The notes under the pieces: generated by a model
The model's database searches: none
Told to the model about the DNA's origin: nothing
Seen by the model: only the letters and a program-made list of their open reading frames with translations
NCBI GenBank assembly: GCA_012295275.1
Contig: CM022671.1
Span: forward strand, 11,835,678 to 11,899,677
Reading direction: 5' to 3'
Source of the DNA: Chrysomallon squamiferum
Taxonomy: Eukaryota > Mollusca > Gastropoda > Neomphalida > Peltospiridae
DNA length: 64,000 nt
Shown here: positions 11,913-24,329 of the stretch, piece by piece
Layout: the number at the start of each line of letters is the position of its first letter
Numbering within the stretch: position 1 is the first letter of the stretch
Made by a program: the position numbers and the translations under genes

Positions 11913-13884
11913 TGCACAGTTTAAAACTATTCTCTCTGTCATTCATTTATAAAGACGTTTTCTGTTTTAACCACTGGTTTTCATAAAATGACTTTTCAAA
12001 CGTTTATTGAATGACTATCAGTAAGAAAACTAAAATAACCATAATAAAAGTGGAAAGCAATTTATTTACACCCCATAAATCACATACAGATGTTAACTGC
12101 AAAGACAGTGTTTAAATTTAGGACAGTTTGAGAACTTGTTAAGATGTAGTAATGATTACTAATATAACTAGAACACAATGTGGCTGATAAAATGTGCTAA
12201 AATTTTAATAAATCTATAAATATAATATTTCTTCAGTGTGTTTTTTTGTTTTGTTTTTTCCTTGTATGGTAGGTACTTTGTTAATAGTTGATATTTGTAA
12301 TAATAATATTTAATCAAGAGGGACAATTTTCCTAGATTTTCCATGACAGAACTGATCTAAAACATCCGGTTTTTTTCTTGCTTCCCATGCAAATACCCAA
12401 ATATCTTATCTAAGAAATTCGGCCTTTTCAATTTTTCCATCACCTCAAGTCATAATTATAAAAAAAGAAGACAAATAAAAAAGACAAAAACAATAGATAT
12501 CTAATGTTTATTCAGCAAAATAAAATAACACCAAAACAATTCTTCAACCTGACCAGCTGTTGAGAGAAAACCACATCCCAAGAGAAATTACTAAGAAGTT
12601 ATAAAATAATAATATTTTATAATATTCAGTCTTTATTAAAAGATAATACATAAACGCATCCAGAAAATGAAAATGCTAATTTAAAATACTGCAGAAAAAA
12701 AATGAAATGCCTTTAATGTTAGCTAGGCACAATCATGCACAATAAATGGTTAAAAGCATTCACATTTATTAAAGGACAAAACAAGAAAACTTAATTCCCT
12801 TGATCTGTTCAGAAAATAACCATAACTAAAGAGATTACAACATGAAATAACCTTCTGAAATATAAAATGTTGATTACATCATTTTACTATAACCAAATGC
12901 ATCATGAAAAAATAACAATTCATGGATACATTAAAAATGATGCTTCATAACATGGTCCCATGTATGAAATAAAATATAACATTTATAATATAAAATGTAT
13001 GAGATTATATGTATATATATATATATATATAACCATGCACTTTGTATTTTTTCTTTCAATTTTTAATTTTTTTTTTTTTAAATTTACTGAAAGTTTATTT
13101 AATTATTTTTCATAATTACAAATGTATGGTATATTTTAATTTTATTAAATTCAGTCATTTTATTTAGAAATATTTATAACAATAGTTAAGACAAAAACCC
13201 ACACTGACATACCAAAATTTTGTATATGCTGTTGCATAATGTTACCTGTTTTGCACAGAATAGTCACCAAGTCTACAAATGATATGCATCTGCTAATTTA
13301 GAATATTATTTTTTTTAGAAACTGACAAAATATATTTAAAAAGTAAATACTGAAATAATTTTAATATATAATGTATACTTGTACTGAAACAAAATAACCA
13401 AAACAAAATTTATAAATAAAATTGAAAAAACCAAACAAAAACCAAACAAAAAAAATGACAATAATAAAATAATAATAATTATTTTACAACACATATTTGA
13501 GTAAAATGTATATGTTATGTAACATGCACCAGTTTGATAACATTAATAAGTAAAGTATGAGAAATACATTTAATTACTTTTCTTTCCTCAAATATTATTT
13601 ACCTTCTATATCTTTTCCACATGAAATAAAATAATATTGACACATAAGGCAGCATTTTGAAAATTTGCTCCAAAAATAAATGTTAAATTTTACAACGAAA
13701 TGCTAAAAAAAAATCAGACTTGACCAACATATTTCAAACAGAACATAAGTAATACCCATTCCAAAAAAAGTAAAAATTTAGCCAATAAATTAATGAAACT
13801 GTAGTCCTGTAAAAATGTGTTAGAGAATAATTGCATTTGCACAGTTAGTTTCAGCAAAATGATCAGTTAGTAACTTCCACAGAA
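11913..13884. other. Convergent 3' UTR / intergenic region between MRPL16 and CASP
   Basis: No coding exon is visible. Possible poly(A) signals for MRPL16 on the plus strand are AATAAA at 12043-12048 and 12207-12212, the latter followed by a T-rich stretch at 12239-12262. On the minus strand AATAAA (TTTATT on the plus strand) occurs at 12507-12512 and 12632-12637, suitable for ending the CASP transcript with a 3' UTR of about 1.3 kb. These hexamers are common by chance in such AT-rich DNA, so the end points are tentative. Confidence 0.45.
12207..12212 (+). terminator. Candidate MRPL16 poly(A) signal AATAAA
   Basis: An AATAAA hexamer lies 295 bases after the MRPL16 stop codon, with a GT/T-rich stretch beginning about 27 bases downstream, the usual layout of a cleavage site. 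An earlier AATAAA at 12043-12048 is an alternative. Confidence 0.4.
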
Positions 13885-14075
13885 TTAGATTTTGTCTTTT
13901 GCCATGTGGAACTCCTTTTCTCCATGTACTTTCATCATGTGTTCAGCAAACCTAAAATATAAACAACATAATGAACATTCCTTGATTTGCTTCAATATAT
14001 TTAATTATTTCAGATAATTTCACTTCTCATATATATTGGTTAATTGTTTGTATATTTTAATTTTAATCAGCAAAC

Positions 14076-14118
<43 letters not shown>

Positions 14119-14261
14119 TCAAAATGACCAGTGCAAAAGATAAAATGGTAAAATAACAATAACTTTATTAAACATATTTTTAAAGTGTGGGTGCTTGGGT
14201 GTGGGTGTGGGTGTTTATTTATAAATAGACTAGAGTTTTAGAAATTTAGGGTCAGTGACTA

Positions 14262-14292
<31 letters not shown>

Positions 14293-14640
14293 GCGTTGAA
14301 CTTTAAAATTCACACACTTATTATTTAGGTTAATGTAGAAACTTACTGGTTGTGACAGTCCATTGCTATGTCTCTCTTACATGATTCAGTGTGTGCTAGT
14401 TTGTACAGGACCTGTAAATAACAATATTTTAACACACAAGGTTTTGAATGAACGTAAAATTTTTATTTTAAATAAATAGGCATTTATGTAATTCCAAAAT
14501 AAGTCTTTGATCTTCATGTTGGGCTCTATTCCATTCCATACAGTGCATGATCACTGTGTTTGTATTATTTATAATAAACTTTAAAAAGTGACTTGTTATT
14601 ATCAGTAACAGTAGTCTACTGTAGTAAAAACATCCAAATT

Positions 14641-14675
<35 letters not shown>

Positions 14676-16026
14676 TTGGGAGCTTGTGAGGTTTTTAAAG
14701 TACATTGTAAACACTGTTGTTTTTTTTTCCTTTGAAAAGCTATTAATCATTCATTATTAATTTGAACAACAACAATAAATATATAAATAAATAAGCAAAT
14801 AAATAAATACATAAATTAATTAATTAATTAAAAAATAAAAACAAATAAAAATAATAAATTATTAAGGAAAGAGAAAAGGATAGTAATAAATTTAAAAATT
14901 CATATAGATAAAATTACTGATGACTTACCAAGAAAACCAAAGAATGGAGGAGAATTGTGTAAAAGAAAGCCACGGTTCGTGCCACTTTGTTGCCCATGAT
15001 AAAACGTCCCTGGAAGATATAAATAAAAATAAAAATAATATATATCATTCTGTACTATTTGTATCACAACTAAAAGATATATTAAATATATTAGTGCATA
15101 AAGAAATTTTTTATTTTAAATCATGAAAATCAAAATTATGATGAATATCTGTGAAGTATCTGTTGAAATATATCATCAGTATGCTCTTTTTTTACATCTT
15201 TATTTTACAAAACATATCTTTGTATTAGTTTGTAAGTGATTATATTATCACTTAACATTTCATTGCTATTTTACAACAACAAGGCAGATAACTTTGGGTT
15301 TGGCAGCAGTAAAATAATAAATAATAAAAATGTGCAAAACTATAATTTCATAATTGTAGCCTAAATGACAAAATATCTGTACTTGTTACTGAAGATTAAA
15401 TTCATAACCAAACTTTTGAGCCCTGTTAATTTGTTTCAGTGTATCTGAATCCATGGCAGAAATAACTGTCCAGCAAAATATAAAATATAATTATCTGCTA
15501 ACATTGCAAAGCAAGAATTTGTTTATTTTAAAAAATAATTAATTAAATACTTCTTATGAGATGGATTTTCATACTGGTTGTAAACTTACCATGCTGAGAG
15601 TGATTTTATCATAGGGCTTGAGATTCATGTATTTTCTTACACGTTCCTGAAATGCATATACGTGTGAGAAGTACCCTTCAAGTTGGCAATTACACCATTC
15701 ATATGTACTACAGAACAAACACTTCAGATTCATTAAATAAATAGATTTCATGAGAAAATGAGTTTTTAAGAAGAAACAAAAGAAAGGAAAAATTATTTAT
15801 GACACAGTACTTTATTAATTTATCAGTTCGATGTAATAAATGGATTCCAAAATTGACGTGTAATTTGCAAATGCATTACAGAGATAAATAAAACAAAACA
15901 TGAAAAGCTGATTATATCAGTAAATTAATTTTCAAATACCTTCTTGCTGAAAGTTGAGAATGGGTCGAGTTTGTCTTCATACTGAATAGAGTAACGACTC
16001 TCTGTGTCTTCTGAAGAAACTTTTGA
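13885..16026 (-). CDS. CUX1 (CASP isoform): CASP C-terminal exons: juxtamembrane region, transmembrane anchor and luminal tail
   Basis: Exons 15940-16026, 15590-15646, 14929-15009, 14347-14411 and 13885-13951. The order is [57 protein letters not shown] and the hydrophobic anchor [19 protein letters not shown]. The luminal tail is about 40 residues: [20 protein letters not shown], then a His/Lys/Glu-rich end closing AKDKI. Two Cys in the tail match the positions of the two Cys in human CASP (ERDCATFCAKKF). The stop at 13885-13887 is close to the human end, although the final residues differ. Confidence 0.94.
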
Positions 16027-19000
16027 CTACAAAACCAAAATACAAATAATATAAATCACCATTAAGTAGACCTAAATATTCCACTTTATAACCTTATTAA
16101 CTCTGGGTGACACAAATACTAAAACTAAATGAAATGCAGGCAAAATTATTACTTAACACATGTAATACAGTTGTACATAAAACCAAACTAACTCAATCAC
16201 ATAAAACAGCTGTATATAAAAGTGAATATACTCAGCTGCAGACAGTCCTCTGTAAGACAGCTGTGTAGAAATCTGAACATACTCAGCTGGAGACAGGGCT
16301 GTGTAAGACAGCTGTGTAGAAATCTGAACACACTCAGCTGTAGACAGTCCTCTGTAAGACAGCTGTGTATAAATCTGAACACACTCAGCTGTAGACAGTC
16401 CTCTGTAAGACAGCTGTGTATAAAACTGAACACCCTCAGCTGTAGACAGGCCTGTGTAAGACACCTGTGTAGAAATCTGAACACATTCAGCTGTAGACAG
16501 GCCTGTGTAAGACACCTGTGTAGAAATCTGAACACACTTAGCTGCAGACAGGCCTGTGTAAGCGAGCTGTTTAGAAATCTGAACAGACTCTGCTGCAGAC
16601 AGGCCTGTGTAAGACAGCTGTGTATAAAACTGAACATCTTCAGCTGTAGATAGGCCTGTATAAGACAGCTGTGTATAAAACTCAACACACTCAGCTGCAG
16701 ACAGGCCTGGGTAACACAACTGTGTAGAAATCTGAACACACTCAGCTGCAGACAGTCCTCTGTAAGACAGCTGTGTATAAATCTGAACAGAGTCAGCTGC
16801 AGACAGGCCTGTGTAAGTCAGCTGTGTATAAAACTGAACACCCTCAGCTGCAGACAGGCCTGGGTAAGACAGTTGTGTATAAAACTGAACATCTTCAGCT
16901 GTAGACAGGCCTGTGTAAGACAGCTGTGTAGAAATCTGAACACCCTCAGCTGCAGACAGGCCTGTGTAAGACAGCTGTGTATAAAACTGAACACCCTCAG
17001 CTGCAGACAGGCCTGTGTAAGACAACTGTGAATAAAATTGAAGACCATCAGGTGCAGACAGGCCAGACAAGGCTGCAGACAGGCCTGTGTAAGACTGCTG
17101 TGTAGAAATCTGAACACACTCAGCTGCAGACAGGCCTGTGTAGGACAGCTGTTTATAAAACTGAACATCTTCAGCTGTAGACAGGCCTGTGTAAGACAGC
17201 TGTGTATAAAACTGAACTCTTAGCTGTTGACAGGCCTGTGTAAGACAGCTGTGCATAAAACTGAACATCTTCAGCTGTAGATAGGCCTGTGTAAGACAGC
17301 TGTGTATAAAATTCAACACACTCAGCTGCAGACAGGCCTGGGGAACAAAACTGTGTAGAAATCTGAACACACTCAGCTGTAGACAGGCCTGTGTAAGACA
17401 GCTGCAGATAAAACTGAACACCATCAGCTGCAGACAGGCCTGTGTAAGACTGTTGTGTAGAAATCTGTACATACTCAGCTGTAGACAGGCCGGTGTAAGA
17501 CTGTTGTGTAGAAATCTGTACATACTCAGCTGTAGAGAAGCATGAGTAAGACAGCTGTGTATAAAACTGAACACCCTCAGCTGTAGACAGGCCTGTGTAA
17601 AATAGCTCTGTATAAAACAACACACTCAGCTGCAGATAGGCCTGGCTAAAACAGTTGTGTATAAAACTAAACATCTTCAGCTGTAGACAGGCCTGTGTAA
17701 GACAGCTGTGTATAAAACTGAAACACAGCTGCAGACAGGCCTGTGTAAGACACCTGTGTATAAAACTGAACACACTCAGCTGCAGACAGGCCTGTGTAAG
17801 ACACCTGTGTATAAAACTGAACACCCTCAGCTGTAGACAGGCCTGTGTAAGGCAGCTGTGTAGATATCTGAACAGACTGAGCTGCAGACAGGCCTGGGTA
17901 AAACAGCTGTGTAGAAATCTGTACACTCAGCTGGAGACAGGTCTGTGTAAAACAGCTGTGTACAAATCTTAACAGCTGTGACAGGCCTGTGTAAAAATCT
18001 TAACATTTTCAGCTGCAGACAGGCCTGTGTAAGACAGCTGTGTATAAAACTGAACATCTTCAGCTGTAGACAGGCCTGTATAAGACAGCTGTGTATAAAA
18101 CTGAACATCTTCAGCTGCAGACAGGCCTGTGTAAGACAGCTGTGTATAAAACTGAACACTCTTAGCTGTAGACAGGCCTGTGTAAAACAGCTGTGTACAA
18201 AACTGAACATTCTCAGCTACAGACAGGACTGGGTAAGACAGCTGTGTATAAAACTGAACACCGTCAGCTGTAGACAGGCCTGTGTAAAACAGCTGTGTAC
18301 AAATCTTAACATTTTCAGCTGCAGACAGGCCTGTGTAAGACAGCTGTGTATAAAACTGAACATCTTCAGCTGTAGACAGGCCTGTATAAGACAGCTGTGT
18401 ATAAAACTGAACATCTTAGCTGCAGACAGGCCTGTGTAAGACAGCTGTGTATAAAACTGAACACTCTTAGCTGTAGACAGGCCTGTGTAAAACAGCTGTG
18501 TATAAAACTGAACACACTCAACTACAGACAGGACTGGGTAAGACAGCTGTGTATAAAACTGAACACCCTCAGCTGCAGACAGGCCTGTGTAAGACAGCTG
18601 TGTATAAATCTGAACACTGATCTGCAGACAGGCCTGTGTAAGCTGTTGTGTAGAAATCTATACAGACTCAGCTGCAGACAGGCCTGTGTAAGACAGCTGT
18701 GTAGAAATATGAACACACTCAGCTGGAGACAGGCCTGTGTAAGACACCTGTGTAGAAATCTGAACACACTCAGCTGCAGACAGGCCTGTTGTGGCAACTA
18801 TGTATAAAACTGAACATCTTCAGCTGTAGACAGGCCTGGGTAAGACAGCTTTGTAGAAATCTGAACAGACTCAGCTGAAACAGGCCTGTGTAAGACAGCT
18901 GTGTATAAAACTGAACACAATCAGCTACAGACAGGCCTGTGTAAGACAGCTGTGTAGAAATCTGAACAGACTCAGCTGTAGACAGGCCTGTGTAAGACAG

Positions 19001-21566
19001 CTGTGTATAAAACTGAACACCCTCAGCTGCAGACAGGCTTGTGGAAGACAGCTGTTTAGAAATCTGAACACACTCAGCTGTAGACAGGCCTGTGTAAGAC
19101 AGCTGTGTAGACATCTGAACTTACTCAGCTGCAGACAGGCCTGTGTAAGACAGCCTTGCATAAAACTGAACATACTCAAAGATAAAGACTAACCCACGTA
19201 AGACTAAATATATACATTTTTGCTCTGAAGTTGTTTAATTTACCTGTGAAGGGTAGCTCTGTAAGAACCGGATTTTCTCATACAGTTTGACATTGTCAGA
19301 TCTCAGTTTGTCAATCTCATTCTGTAGGATGGTGATCTGCTGCTGCTGACCAAGAGATTGCTGTAAAATTACATCATAACATTGTTCAGGATTTCTTAAA
19401 TTTTAAAGTTAATCATTCAGTTTCTGCTTCATAAAAAAAATGTGCATTCATATTTTAATAATGTATTTAATTTTATTTTCTATTTTAAAAACCAATATCA
19501 CTAAATAAACACATTATATATTTATTATAGCCAAGATTGTATGACTGCTGTACTGAATCAAAAAAATATTGTTTACTGTTTGAAATCATTACCAGAATTT
19601 GTTCTGTGTAGATTATTTACTGTTATTATTATTATTATATATTATTATTATTATAAAATATAAATTTACCATCTCCAGTTCTTTAGCTCTCAGTCGGTAT
19701 CTTTCTCTCTGACTCTGAACTATGGGTAACAATGAACTCGCTGCTGTTGATGACATGTCAGAGGAAACTGCAAAAACATAATAAAAACAATAAATAAATA
19801 AATAATTCCAATACTATAAAATAAAATATATAAATTTGTAAACAGAAACATTTTAAAAAGTTAATATCACGATGACTTTATTTTAATTAAAGGTTAGAAT
19901 GGGAAATGTCTAAGAGATATGTCTAAGAGAATTGATCCGATAACCCTTGCATTAACCACTGATCCATACCCCATTCACAAAATTTCAGAGTAATAATTAA
20001 TTACTAACTTTAAGCAACAAATAACATATTTAATGACACACATGATTAGTAATTTAGAAATGACCTTGTGGCATGGAATCTCGGATGACCTCCACCATGA
20101 CTTCTGATCCAGAGTCTTTGGTTTGATTTGGTCCTGGTTCTCCCTGCAGAATGTTTAATTACAGCAATAAATTACATATTTCTTCACCAACAGACATACA
20201 CACAAATAAAGGTCTAAGTATATACAGTGTACACAGTTTCAAGTGACATATTTCTTTTCAGAGTATTTAGTCCATTTTCAAATTTTTACATACTAGAATG
20301 AAACTTGATATATTTGTATTTATTATTCTTTTATTGACTGTGTCTGTAATTGATGTATTTATTTATTTTTAAATACTTGAAAGAAAAAACCTCTGTATAT
20401 TCATTATTTATTCTTTTTCATTTTTGTGGAAATAGTAGTTCCTTTCATGCCTAAGGCAAAAACAACTTCATTTTAAAGAACAATGCAAATTTGTGACCGT
20501 ATCAACATTTCTATTAAGAGGAACAAGAAGATGTCCATGTAATGGTGAACTGTAAATAAAAGTTATCAATGTTAAAAATACCTCAGCATCTCCTCTGAAC
20601 ATTGAGGACAAAGCATTGACACTTCTCAGATCTTCTTCCAGCTGAGTGATGAGCAGTTTCTGATCCTGAACGGTACGTACTGCCTCGCTGTATTCATTCT
20701 GTAGCCCAGCAAGTCGAGCTGTAGAAATAGAGAATTTTTTTTTTAAATTTAATTACTTTAAAAATAAATATAAAATTTAAATATCTTATTATATAATGAA
20801 CTAAATGAATTTTAATGACTGTAAGAATAAAATTAAACATTTATTTCAGTTTAGTATAAAAATAATTATTTTGTTAAAAATAAATGAATTTAAATTTGCT
20901 TTATATTAATGTTTTTCTAAAAGAAGAAAAAGTAAATTTAAAATTTATTATGTTGTTCTTATTAGATAAATAAAAAAGTACTCTTAAACATCTGTTTAAT
21001 AAACAAAAAACACACACACACACACACAGGCATATATAAAATTACATATGAACAAATTACATGATTTAATTTTGTATTATCAAAATCATCATTGAAATAC
21101 ATGTCAAAAACATGATATTTGATATTAATCCTCACTCAATAAATTTAATGGGATAGTAATATTCTTCATACTTCTTAATAAAATTCAAAGAGAAAAAATA
21201 TTAATTTATTACATTGTTCATGTAGACAGAAACAGGAATTTAGTTTTACAAATTAATGTCTGAAAACCAAACAACTTTTTTGAACTATAGATTAAGCTCC
21301 TGAAAATCATTATCACACTAATTTCTGAATAAAACCATTTCAACATCTGTCTTCTTAATAATTCTGCAACAACCATTTTAACAAGTTTTTTAACAGATCT
21401 GTCATGACCATTTTAACATTTCATTTCTGAATAAATCTGTGACATCCATTTTAAAATGTTTTCAAAATAAACCTATGACAACCATTTTAAATCTATCTTC
21501 TGAATAAATCTGTGACATTCATTTTAAAACATTTTCTGAATAAATCTGTGACACCATTTCAGCTTC

Positions 21567-21608
<42 letters not shown>

Positions 21609-24296
21609 TAATATAAAACGAAACAATAAAAAACATTTTTATGTTTGTTGTTATCTTTTTGTTAATGAATTTTCAGAACATACATTTAAAACCATTCTGC
21701 TTCCAGTTTTTGGAAGACCCTCCTAATTTAAATGAAACTACATTTCTGAAAAAACAACCCAACATTTTAAGGCTACAAATGAAAATATTTCAATTTGATC
21801 CAAACGGAAAAGAAATTTCAATCTATACAACATTTGGAATAGAATTACAAAATTTATTGATTTCTATTTTCAGAACATGAACAAACACATAAATATATTT
21901 TGTTCAAATGTCTGCCATAAAATACTTTTCTCCTTCAAACTTTAATATATATTTCCAAAAACCATTTTAAATTCTTCAACATTCAGAACAACTTTCTTAA
22001 AGAAAAGGCATTCAGAAATTCATATAAATTTTAATCTGATTTTTCAAACACAAATACTATAGCTTTATAATGACTTGTGTGGTGTAACAAGTTTTCTGAG
22101 ATTATTTCAAACTAACACCATTTGTCTTAAAGATATGTTGTTATAAATTTATTTTGATTCAAAACAGTCTAAAACATTTACATCATCTGTATTCCTCTAA
22201 TTCACATATGTTTTACTCAAAGAACTGTGTAACAGATATGTGTTTTGAAGTCAGTGATACAGGGAATGAAAATGAGTTTGCAAGATGAGGAGAGGAGTAG
22301 TTAGCTATGTAATGTTTTTAATTATCAAGTTACTGAAGCACATGCAATTTTTGATGGTGAGGTCTTAATGTTTCAAAATAATAAAACTATTTCAAGAAAC
22401 AAAAATTTTATAACATCTGAATTATATTCACAGTACATGTACCTCATAAAAATGGTACAGAATTTCAAGAACAACAATTTACTAATACCAAAGGAAGCAA
22501 CTTAAAATTGATTTCCTCTTAAGTTTCTAAAAAATAACACAGAAAAATACAATTTGTATTCATGAAATATGATACAAAAGAAACTTGTTTACTTGATGAC
22601 TTATATTGATAGGATGGGCTGATAGAAAATTATTGGCTAATTTTACCATTCATTTGCATTAGAATATTGCATGAAGCACTGATGAATTGCAGATAGTGAG
22701 AAACAGTAAAATAAAAGCATAAAATATTTATGTACATCTAAATACTTATGATTGGTGTGTTTTGGGTCATCACTTAACCCTCTAATCAGAATCAATTACC
22801 TTTCACATCAATCTAACAACAGTTACATATAGTATTCTTATGGAAAGCATACCATTATAAAAACTATAAATATTAATAGGTCAATTTCTGTAATTGTTGA
22901 TTCTCATCAAAATAAATTTAAAAGTTTGAAATTATGCTAAAAGCTTTGTAAATAAAGTCACAGATTCCTAATGCTTTGTTATTATTATTCTTGTTGTAGT
23001 TTTCTGTGTTGAATATATTTAAACATTTTAAAAACATGCTGGTATATTAGTATTCATAAATGTTTAACAAAACAAGAAATAAGATATAAAATGTAAGGGA
23101 AATCTGTAAAACAGTTTGGAGAAGAGAAAAGCACAAAAAACCTGAAGTTTTGGATTCAGTAGTGGGAAAGAAGAGTGACAAATAAAACAACAAAAATTAT
23201 CTTGCATATATGTTTATTTAACATATTTTGAAGCACCTATGAAACAGTATATAAATGCACTTCAGAGATGAGGACTAGATAATAAACATGTTATAATGTC
23301 TTTTTTTGTCCAATAAATGCACAAATTAACAAACATTGTATAAAATAGTCAAAATTCCTTTTTTCAGGTTATATAAAAAAGAGCACTGATAAAAGTATTC
23401 ATGTAACAGCAATTTTTTTTTTTTTCCACAGAGAACATTATACAAGTATATAACATTTCAATCTCTCTGCATGCTTTATGGAAACAGAAACAAACCCATT
23501 AACTGTAAATATAGTGATAAGCTGGTGAATTTAAACATTTTTTATTTATATTTTTAATCATTTCTGGCAGTTAATAAGTTGACTTTTGACGTAGCACCGA
23601 TAAAAAATCTTCCAACCGTATACATTTAAAAAATAAGAATAAAAACAACATACAATCATATTTCAACATACCCCCCCCAAAAATAAGCCCAAATAGATTT
23701 AAACAAAACATACCATTTATAATTTATATAGTGTCATAGGTAGGCTTAACTCATGTCAGCTTAACACTTAGACATTTGTATTTGATAAGGAATATTTAGT
23801 TTGAACAAATCTTTTAAGGAAAAACAATAATAAAAAATTATTTTGTTTGCTGCCTTGACAGATGTTAAAGCAAACTTATTTAAAAAAATAATTGCTACAG
23901 TATTGCCCAAACAATTGTTTTTGGAATGACGGCAAAAATTATTCCATAATGTTTTTCAAAACAAATCTTTTCACAATATTCCAGACATGGTACAAAAAAA
24001 AAAAAAAAAAACAGCATTAAATGACATTTTTTTTTTTTATTAATTATTTTTTTTTAATTTATTTATTTTTGTGCTGCCTTGATGACATAAAAATATTTCA
24101 GTATATATTTTCAATTTATTTTTTTATTTTTTTTATGTGCTAACACAAGCAATCTGAAATTATTATTTAACTGTTCAAGTTTTTGAACTTAGATTTTATT
24201 AGAAATTTGCTAAATAAAAACTGACTTACCATGTCTACTCAACTCTACCAAAGACCAAATCAAAAAATAAACCTTATCATCAACTACTTTAACTTC

Positions 24297-24329
<33 letters not shown>

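Noticed and set aside
16153-17625. 490-codon open frame on the minus strand, and overlapping frames of 60-250 codons on both strands to 19179
   Set aside because: All are products of the 51-base minisatellite, whose period is a multiple of three. They lie in a CASP intron, switch motif when the frame shifts at indel units, and match no protein family I recognise.
16203-19179. CRISPR-like regular repeats
   Set aside because: Units are contiguous, with no unique spacers, in a eukaryotic intron; this is a minisatellite.
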